The notes under the pieces: generated by a model
The model's database searches: none
Told to the model about the DNA's origin: nothing
What the model saw: the letters and a program-made list of their open reading frames with translations, nothing else
From: Candidatus Falkowiibacteriota bacterium
GTDB lineage: Bacteria > Patescibacteriota > Patescibacteriia > UBA11705 > JACRDX01
NCBI GenBank assembly: GCA_016212745.1
Contig: JACRDX010000066.1
Coordinates: 1-8,554 of the forward strand
Length of the DNA: 8,554 nt
Direction of reading: 5' to 3'
Made by a program: the position numbers and the translations under genes
Shown: piece by piece, positions 5,043 to 8,554 of the stretch
How the letters are laid out: each line of letters begins with the position of its first letter
Position numbering within the stretch: the stretch's first letter is position 1

Positions 5043-5489
5043 ATGGAAATACTGAACAAGTCCGCAACGTTCAATTATGAAATCATAGACAAATACGACG
5101 CTGGTTTGATTTTGTTTGGCCACGAAGTAAAAGCGATCAAAAACGGACAGATGTCTTTAAAAGGAAGCTATATCGCAATAAAAAATACGCCAACACCAGA
5201 AATTTATTTGATAAAATCATCAGTTTCACTTTATAAAAAAGCAGGTCCAATGCCCTCGTATGACCCAGAACGTCCACGAAAATTATTGCTGACAAGACAA
5301 GAAATCAACAAACTGCTCGCTAAACTCAAACAAAAAGGCTTGACATTAATACCTCTCCGCGTGTATAATAAGCGCAATCTCATCAAATTGGAATTTGCTT
5401 TAGTGTCTCCGAAAAAGAAATTTGACAAAAAAGAATCCATAAAAAACAGAGAGATTGATAGACAGATTCAAAGAGCACTAAAGAATTAG
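5043..5489 (+). CDS. smpB: SsrA-binding protein SmpB
   Basis: SmpB binds the tRNA-like domain of tmRNA and carries it into the A site of stalled ribosomes, with its C-terminal tail acting in the empty mRNA channel. The 148 residues match the family's usual length. Conserved features run along the protein: N5-K-x-A-x-F-x-Y (5-12), the EVKAIKNGQMSLKGSY block (28-43; family EVKSLR.G...L.DSY), the R77-P-R-K-LLLTRQEI block (79-88), TLIPLRVY (101-108), KLEFAL (115-120), and the basic tail PKKKFDKKE-IKNREIDRQIQRALK (123-147; family GKK.yDKRe). The tail's usual GKK is PKK here. No Shine-Dalgarno precedes ATG 5043. A possible extended -10 (TGCTAACAT, 5026-5034) would place the transcription start almost at the ATG, hinting at a near-leaderless mRNA. 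Its RNA partner ssrA follows 101 nt downstream on the same strand, a common arrangement. Confidence 0.95.
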   Translation: MEILNKSATFNYEIIDKYDAGLILFGHEVKAIKNGQMSLKGSYIAIKNTPTPEIYLIKSSVSLYKKAGPMPSYDPERPRKLLLTRQEINKLLAKLKQKGLTLIPLRVYNKRNLIKLEFALVSPKKKFDKKESIKNREIDRQIQRALKN

Positions 5490-5499
5490 ACACGGATAT

Positions 5500-5570
5500 C
5501 GGGGTTGGTATCGATGTCCGTTTCGTTATTCGTTAAACGTCAACCGAAACGAGCCGCGAAACCGCAACCG
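5500..5570 (+). repeat. Palindromic repeat family A, copy 3 (short form)
   Basis: Left arm 5500-5525 (starts CGGGGTTGG, ends GTCCGTTTCG) and right arm 5545-5570 (starts CGAAACGAGC, ends ACCGCAACCG) surround only 19 nt, ending CGTTAAACGTCAAC. Compared with the 51-nt interiors at 1740-1843 and 6036-6140 it has lost 32 nt. It fills the gap between the smpB stop and ssrA, ending 20 nt before the tmRNA 5' end. Confidence 0.82.
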
Positions 5571-5590
5571 AATTAAATATTTTCTAACGT

Positions 5591-6016
5591 GGGGATGACT
5601 GGCTTTGACAAAAAGACCATTAACAATTTGGTCAGGACGAGGCGAGCTAACCTCGCAAAAATGGCTCAAATCAACAAGTGCAAACAAACTTGTAAACAAT
5701 GTTCGGTCATTGTTCGCAATGCCAACATTTGTATCTGCTGTCGCTTAAATACAAACGATGGCCATCGGCCCGCTTTTGCCCGCAACTCAATATTATTGAA
5801 CAAAGCGCACGCCTGCCTCACCGGCAGGCAAGCCGGTGACATTTCGCGGGCGATGTTATAAACTTTCCCTAATTTATAACTGAAAAAATCCATAGGGATA
5901 GGTTTCGCGGTTTTCTGCTTGTCTCAAATCCGCGCTATCAAACGACTAGACAAGCTATTCCTGTATAACCAAGTTGCTAAACTTTTTGGACGCGGGTTCG
6001 ATTCCCGCCATCTCCA
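5591..6016 (+). ncRNA. ssrA: Transfer-messenger RNA (tmRNA)
   Basis: tmRNA rescues ribosomes stalled on broken mRNA by entering as alanyl-tRNA-like RNA and then templating a degradation tag. This one-piece form is about 426 nt. The acceptor stem pairs GGGGATG (5591-5597) with CATCTCC (6009-6015) and contains the G3-U wobble that identifies alanine, then discriminator A6016. CCA is not encoded. ACTGGCTTTGAC after the stem is the usual tmRNA 5' element, and GGACGCGGGTTCGATTCCCGC near the 3' end is the T arm. Helix P2 pairs TTAACAATTTGG (about 5622-5633) with CCAAGTTGCTAA (about 5969-5980). A clear pseudoknot follows the tag frame: GCCTGCC (5811-5817) with GGCAGGC (5823-5829), whose loop TCACC (5818-5822) pairs with GGTGA (5835-5839). 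Family A palindromes flank both ends. A 90-codon ORF across the 5' part is a shadow. Confidence 0.97.
5680..5748 (+). other. tmRNA tag reading frame (22 codons plus stop)
   Basis: The inferred resume codon is GCA at 5680, after AGT. The frame starts ANKLVNNV and ends PTFVSAVA before TAA at 5746-5748. Starting with A-N and ending in small hydrophobic residues fits a proteolysis tag. The -VSAVA ending is unlike the common -ALAA, but a final Ala and hydrophobic residue before it, needed for ClpX-type recognition, are kept. The resume position is inferred by analogy, not proven. Confidence 0.8.
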
Positions 6017-6035
6017 TTCTATAATCTGCGGTATT

Positions 6036-6140
6036 CGGTTGACGGTTTTGATGCACGTTTCGGTTAACGTTAAACGAAATTTGGATTTGTTACGCAAATC
6101 GAAAACCGAATGACGAAACGAGCTTCGATACCGATTACCG
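6036..6140 (-). repeat. Palindromic repeat family A, copy 2 (full length, inverted)
   Basis: Arms 6036-6062 (starts CGGTTGACGG, ends GCACGTTTCG) and 6114-6140 (starts CGAAACGAGC, ends CGATTACCG) surround 51 nt, the same interior length as copy 1. Its reverse complement aligns with copy 1 along the whole length, sharing CGGTTTTCG in the interior. It begins 20 nt after the tmRNA 3' end and ends 22 nt before infC. It is inverted relative to the copy on the other side of ssrA and may act as the 3' end or processing structure of the tmRNA transcript. Confidence 0.85.
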
Positions 6141-6162
6141 ACATCCGCTCTACAACTCGCCA

Positions 6163-6720
6163 ATGAGAAAATCTTACAAGTTCGGAAAACGAAAACGAAA
6201 TGAGCCGGAAATAAAATACCGCGCTAATTTGCAAATCAACGTGCCAATGGTTTTTGTCATTGACGAAACTGGCGCAACGCTTGGCCAAATGACAACGCGG
6301 CAAGCGCTCACAATAGCAGAAGAGCGCGGCTATGATTTGGTGGAAGTGTCGCCCAACGCGCAGCCGCCAGTGGTAAAACTTTTGAACCTTGGCAGTTTCC
6401 AATATCATCAAACAAAACTTGCTAAACAGCAAAAGAAAAATCAAAAATCAACGGAAACAAAAGGCATTCGCCTATCCCTGAAAATCGCGCAAGGCGATAT
6501 GGAAACAAAGGCGCGACAAGCTGAAAAATTTCTAGAAAAAGGAAACAAAGCAAAAATAGAACTTATACTGCGCGGACGCGAATTGCAAAAAATAGACATT
6601 GCCAAAGAAATAATCAAAAATTTCTTGGCGCAACTAAAAACGCCGTACAGCATTGAACAAGAAACGAGTAAACAAGGAAACAAACTATTTATAATAATAA
6701 CCCCAAAAGAAAATGTCTAA
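6163..6720 (+). CDS. infC: Translation initiation factor IF-3
   Basis: IF-3 binds the 30S subunit, keeps it apart from 50S and checks the initiator tRNA-start codon pairing. The 185 residues fit the family. The N-terminal domain shows VPMVFVIDETGATLGQMTTR (27-46), then ALTIAEERGYDLVEVSPNAQPPVVKLLNLGSFQYHQTK (48-85; family DLVEVaPnA.PPVckimDyGkf.Yeq.K). A basic Lys-rich linker follows (86-98). The C-terminal domain has KGIRLSLKIAQGDMETKARQAEKFLEKGNKAKIELILRGRE (100-140; family KeIklrp.I...D...K...a.kFLekGdkvkv...fRGRE). The Cys usual in PPVCK is Val and the usual DYGKF is NLGSF. ATG 6163 has no Shine-Dalgarno; residues 1-20 (basic) are longer than usual, so a later start is possible but no other ATG precedes the core. 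It heads the infC-rpmI-rplT operon. Confidence 0.96.
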   Translation: MRKSYKFGKRKRNEPEIKYRANLQINVPMVFVIDETGATLGQMTTRQALTIAEERGYDLVEVSPNAQPPVVKLLNLGSFQYHQTKLAKQQKKNQKSTETKGIRLSLKIAQGDMETKARQAEKFLEKGNKAKIELILRGRELQKIDIAKEIIKNFLAQLKTPYSIEQETSKQGNKLFIIITPKENV

Positions 6721-6725
6721 TACCT

Positions 6726-6779
6726 AATATCTAATTTCTAATGAAATTGCTTATGGCATTTCATTGGATATTAGAAATT
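6726..6779. repeat. AT-rich palindrome family B, copy 2
   Basis: Arms 6726-6747 (AATATCTAATTTCTAATGAA...) and 6758-6779 (ATTTCATTGGATATTAGAAA...) match as inverted repeats at 19 of 22 positions around a 10-nt loop. They share the CTAATTT/CCAATGAAAT units of the element at 2469-2586. It sits between infC and rpmI inside the operon. An in-frame ATG at 6741 in its left arm makes a spurious N-terminal extension of rpmI. Confidence 0.78.
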
Positions 6780-6803
6780 GGCAATTGGAAATTTCACAAT
6801 ATT

Positions 6804-7004
6804 ATGCCGAAAATGAAAACAATAAAAACAGTATCCAAGCGGTTTAAAATAACCAAAGGCGGCAAAATCATGAAAAAAACTTGCGGCCAAAATCATTTTA
6901 ATGCCCGCGAATCAGGCAATGTCACGCGCTCAAAACGTAGAATGTTTCAACAAAGCGGCGCCATGACCAAAGCATTGAACGTAGGAATGCCATATAAAAA
7001 ATAA
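6804..7004 (+). CDS. rpmI: 50S ribosomal protein L35 (bL35)
   Basis: bL35 is a small basic protein of the large ribosomal subunit. The chosen ATG at 6804 gives 66 residues (MPKMKTIKTVSKRFKITKGG...), the normal length and the classic start MPKMKT. An in-frame ATG at 6741 would add 21 residues read from palindrome family B and is rejected. Conserved features are MPKMKT at the N-terminus, SKRFKITKGGKIM (11-23; family KRFKvT.tGKi), then the Lys/Arg-rich middle, with C28, and R42-S-K-R-R. The gene lies 83 nt after infC and 19 nt before rplT, the standard operon order. No Shine-Dalgarno is apparent. Confidence 0.94.
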   Translation: MPKMKTIKTVSKRFKITKGGKIMKKTCGQNHFNARESGNVTRSKRRMFQQSGAMTKALNVGMPYKK

Positions 7005-7023
7005 TTTTGAATTTTAAAACTTT

Positions 7024-7368
7024 ATGTCACGAGTAAAACGAGCAGTATCGCACGTAAAAAAACGCAGAACACTTAGAAAACTTGCAAAAGGATATAAGTG
7101 GGGACGAAAAAATACAATTCGCTTGGCGAAAACGGCCGTCAAAAAAGCAGGGCAGCATGCATACGTTGATCGCAAGCGAAAAAAGAGAGTTAATCGCGCA
7201 CTTTGGTTGGTAAAGTTGAACGCGGCTGTTCGCGAACATGGACTTTCTTACAGCAAATTCATTGCTGGATTGAAGAAAAACAAAATTGAGTTGGACAGAA
7301 AGGTTCTTGCCGAATTGGCAGAAAAAAATCCAAAAGTATTTGCAAAAATTGTTGAGAAGGTGAAATAA
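7024..7368 (+). CDS. rplT: 50S ribosomal protein L20 (bL20)
   Basis: bL20 binds 23S rRNA, is needed early in 50S assembly, and in several bacteria represses its own operon. The 114 residues are nearly the family length (about 115-120). Conserved stretches are SRVKRAV (2-8), LRKLAKGYKWGRKNTIRLAKTAVKKAGQHAYVDRKRKKR (17-55; family k.AkGy.GaR...yr.A..av.kAgqyAYrdRr.kKR), LWLVKLNAAVREHGLSYSKFIAGLKKNKIELDRKVLAELA (61-100; family LWI.RInAA.r..glsYS.fi.gLkka.ieldRK.LadlA), and a C-terminal EKNPKVFAKIVEKVK. It ends at TAA followed within 3 nt by the bidirectional terminator. Repression of the operon by L20 is family knowledge from other bacteria; I see no recognisable L20-leader structure. Confidence 0.96.
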   Translation: MSRVKRAVSHVKKRRTLRKLAKGYKWGRKNTIRLAKTAVKKAGQHAYVDRKRKKRVNRALWLVKLNAAVREHGLSYSKFIAGLKKNKIELDRKVLAELAEKNPKVFAKIVEKVK

Positions 7369-7371
7369 AAA

Positions 7372-7407
7372 AGTAGAGACAAGAGATATCTTTGTCTCTA
7401 CTTTTTT
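7372..7407. terminator. Bidirectional terminator shared by rplT and a small minus-strand ORF
   Basis: GTAGAGACAA and TTGTCTCTAC form a 10-bp perfect stem, with a few more pairs (AGAT/ATCT, one bulged G) near the loop. T6 follows on the plus strand and the A-run before it gives T6 on the minus strand. Both neighbouring genes end in AAATAA directly beside the A/T runs, so termination serves both strands. Its outer GTAGAGAC arms match the palindrome at 236-264. Confidence 0.9.
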
Positions 7408-7495
7408 ATTTGGTTCTGCCGCGTTTTATCAATTTGGTAATTTTTGGAACCTTAATTCCAACGCCTCTTTTTTTTGGATTTCGTTTTGAAGACAT
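7406..7495 (-). CDS. Possible 29-residue highly basic protein
   Basis: This short ORF was not recognised and would be missed by length cut-offs. ATG 7495 starts MSSKRNPKKRGVGIK and it ends at TAA in the shared terminator. Twelve of 29 residues are Lys or Arg and there are no acidic residues. Such a composition fits an rRNA-binding ribosomal accessory peptide or a nucleic-acid-binding protein, but an AT-rich random ORF can also look Lys-rich. Supporting a real gene: the stop codon meets the T6 of a terminator that works on this strand, in mirror image of rplT's end. There is a possible upstream promoter (TTGACG at 7549-7544, then 15 nt, then TAAGAT at 7528-7523). Against it: no Shine-Dalgarno, very short, no known family. 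Confidence 0.4.
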   Translation of the reverse strand: MSSKRNPKKRGVGIKVPKITKLIKRGRTK

Positions 7496-7734
7496 ATAAA
7501 TATATTCACTCGCCTACGCGAATCTTATGACGGATTTCATCACGTCAAAGCTTCGCTATGGCGAAGCGAAGACGGTGCCTTTTGGTTAAAATCCGAACTT
7601 TTTTTGACGAAAATCCGGACTGCGAATTTTGACGCTCGGGCGAGGCGGAATTCCCCCCAAACCCCCCTTCCGCCTCGCCCTCGCTTGGGCTGGCGAAAAT
7701 TTTTGCGGCGGTTGATAATCTTATTTAAAGATTA
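7496..7734. other. Hairpin-rich intergenic region
   Basis: No protein gene is seen. It contains a GCTTCGC-TATG-GCGAAGC hairpin (about 7552-7569), a direct repeat AAAATCCGAAC / AAAATCCGGAC (7588-7598 and 7610-7620), and a GC-rich hairpin (7638-7680). The GC-rich middle stands out against the AT-rich flanks. Confidence 0.55.
7638..7680. repeat. GC-rich 13-bp perfect inverted repeat with C-rich loop
   Basis: GGGCGAGGCGGAA (7638-7650) and TTCCGCCTCGCCC (7668-7680) are exact inverted repeats around a 17-nt loop made of two C6 runs (TTCCCCCCAAACCCCCC). A further TCGCTTGGGC follows. The loop's runs would be G6 on the minus strand. This is unlike the four AT-rich palindromes. Confidence 0.75.
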
Positions 7735-7738
7735 TCAA
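7712..7738 (-). terminator. 11-bp perfect hairpin overlapping the stop of the PD-(D/E)xK-like gene
   Basis: TTGATAATCTT (7712-7722) and AAGATTATCAA (7728-7738) form an 11-bp perfect stem with loop ATTTA. On the minus strand the TGA stop (7737-7735) lies in the first arm. T5 follows on the plus strand but none on the minus strand, so as a terminator for the minus-strand gene it lacks the usual U-tract. Confidence 0.55.
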
Positions 7739-8554
7739 TTTTTATCAGATGATTCAAGTAGCTGATCAATATCAATAGCAGGCACAAACCCATAATGATT
7801 AAGTGCGCCCTGTAAGTATCCAAAAAATTCTGGATTCGGCGGTGAAAATTTTGGATGTGGAATCACGATACCTATTGCCTCACCTTGTTCGGCTTCTTTC
7901 TCGGTTTGGTAATGATAAGAGAAATTGGTAAAAAACGCTGCGCTCAAGGGATATTCTTGTGGGGAAAAACCGCCAAGTTTTTGATTAACTAATTTCTTTA
8001 CATCTTTCACCCATGGTTTATCGTCCATTAGAATATTAGGCGTAATCGGCGAGTTTACATCAATAAAAACAGCGAATGGTACATCTTTCGGATTTTGTTT
8101 AAGAGCGTTATTAAATAGTCGCCTTATAATTCGTGCGGAAAGTAATTTTTCCAAGGGTGATAAAAATCCAATTTGATGAAGTACACCGGAGCGGTGTTTG
8201 CTTTTTGCTTCTACGGCGAGAGACGAGTTCGTAACTCTATGCGTGGCAATAAACTCGCAGTGCTTACTTTTACTATTTTCATCGGTAAATTGTATGTCGC
8301 AATCAAGCCGAGCAAATATAGCAGCGATAGCGATCTCGTATCGCACTCCTTGATATTGATTGCGATTTTTTAGTCGCGTCAGAAGTGAAGGTGGCAGTTT
8401 TTGTTTATGTATCAGACTACAAACATCAAAAGCCAATGAAAGAAGACTTTTTGAGTATCCGTCGGGTTTTGCTCCCCAAACTTCGCTATTTATACGCTCT
8501 GCAGTTTTTTCATTTTTTCCAATCCATTCACCAAGTTTTTCAAGACAGATGGAA
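7735..8554 (-). CDS. PD-(D/E)xK nuclease-like protein, C-terminal 272 residues (5' end beyond window)
   Basis: The frame is open from the window edge to TGA at 7735, so the TTG at 8436 is not the real start; 272 residues are visible and the N-terminus is missing. Residues 68-123 look like a PD-(D/E)xK core: a helix with a Glu (YQGVRYEIAIAAIFARL; G69, E73), a strand (CDIQF), a metal-binding acidic residue in HCEFIATH (E100), then a strand ending L-A-V-E115-A-K117-SKH, the ExK motif, 15 residues on. The remainder has FAVFIDVNSP (about 160-169), a Pro/Trp segment and a C-terminal acidic tail (IDIDQLLESSDKN). No known restriction-enzyme or Mrr subfamily was recognised, so target and role (restriction, repair or other defence) are unknown. 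The upstream part may hold another domain. No neighbour in the window helps. Confidence 0.72.
   Translation of the reverse strand, partial: SICLEKLGEWIGKNEKTAERINSEVWGAKPDGYSKSLLSLAFDVCSLIHKQKLPPSLLTRLKNRNQYQGVRYEIAIAAIFARLDCDIQFTDENSKSKHCEFIATHRVTNSSLAVEAKSKHRSGVLHQIGFLSPLEKLLSARIIRRLFNNALKQNPKDVPFAVFIDVNSPITPNILMDDKPWVKDVKKLVNQKLGGFSPQEYPLSAAFFTNFSYHYQTEKEAEQGEAIGIVIPHPKFSPPNPEFFGYLQGALNHYGFVPAIDIDQLLESSDKN

Noticed and set aside
5589..5861. A 90-codon plus-strand ORF between smpB and infC, and its antisense partner at 5666-5893
   Set aside because: Both lie within the tmRNA, whose acceptor stem, T arm, pseudoknot and tag frame explain the sequence.
5989..6016. A separate tRNA gene suggested by the T arm GCGGGTTCGATTCCCGC
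   Set aside because: The 5' partner of its acceptor stem is 426 nt away with the tmRNA signature, and there is no anticodon arm between.
5924..6163. Minus-strand ORFs across the region after tmRNA (5924-6163, 6070-6444)
   Set aside because: They are built from tmRNA 3' end, palindrome family A and antisense infC, and show no coding character.
6741..6803. N-terminal extension of L35 from an upstream ATG
   Set aside because: The 21 extra residues are read from a palindromic repeat, and the family start MPKMKT is at 6804.
8434..8436. TTG as the start codon of the nuclease-like gene
   Set aside because: The frame stays open upstream to the window edge with plausible protein sequence and there is no ribosome-binding site, so the gene starts outside the window.

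Overview
The window looks like a chromosomal fragment from an ultrasmall bacterium of the Candidate Phyla Radiation (Patescibacteria/Parcubacteria-like). This is an inference, not a proof. It rests on divergent but complete housekeeping genes (smpB, ssrA, infC, rpmI, rplT), several large families of AT-rich intergenic palindromes, mostly missing Shine-Dalgarno sites in the AT-rich part, and unrecognised membrane proteins. TGA serves as a stop at the ends of at least two genes, so the code is the ordinary bacterial one and not the TGA=Gly code of some CPR lineages.

Layout. (1) Positions 1-1645, minus strand: a GC-rich cassette with a near-consensus sigma70-type promoter (1617-1645). A membrane-anchored coiled-coil protein (893-1507), a small exported Cys-containing membrane protein (261-704) and a clipped lipoprotein (1-119) follow, each with a strong GGAGG ribosome-binding site. 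Short hairpins and a nested palindrome lie between them. Composition and translation signals differ sharply from everything to the right. (2) Positions 1688-4928, minus strand, AT-rich: an AI-2E-family membrane protein, a small one-TM protein, a polytopic membrane protein and a Wzz-like chain-length-determinant protein, ending at a terminator near 1690. Palindromic repeats separate these genes, and one repeat supplies the last 14 codons of a gene. (3) Positions 4913-7405, plus strand: smpB, then tmRNA (ssrA), then infC-rpmI-rplT, closed by a bidirectional terminator. Together these form the trans-translation ribosome-rescue pair and the classic IF-3/L35/L20 translation operon. (4) Positions 7406-8554, minus strand: a 29-codon highly basic ORF sharing the rplT terminator, a hairpin-rich gap, and the C-terminal part of a protein with a PD-(D/E)xK nuclease-like signature that runs off the window.

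The most notable structure is not a protein. Three copies of one palindromic element (about 27-bp arms ending in CGTTTCG) sit at 1740-1843, 5500-5570 and 6036-6140. Two of them flank ssrA closely and in opposite orientation. Three more palindrome types occupy most other AT-rich gaps. The tmRNA itself is complete and encodes an unusual 22-residue tag ending in -VSAVA.
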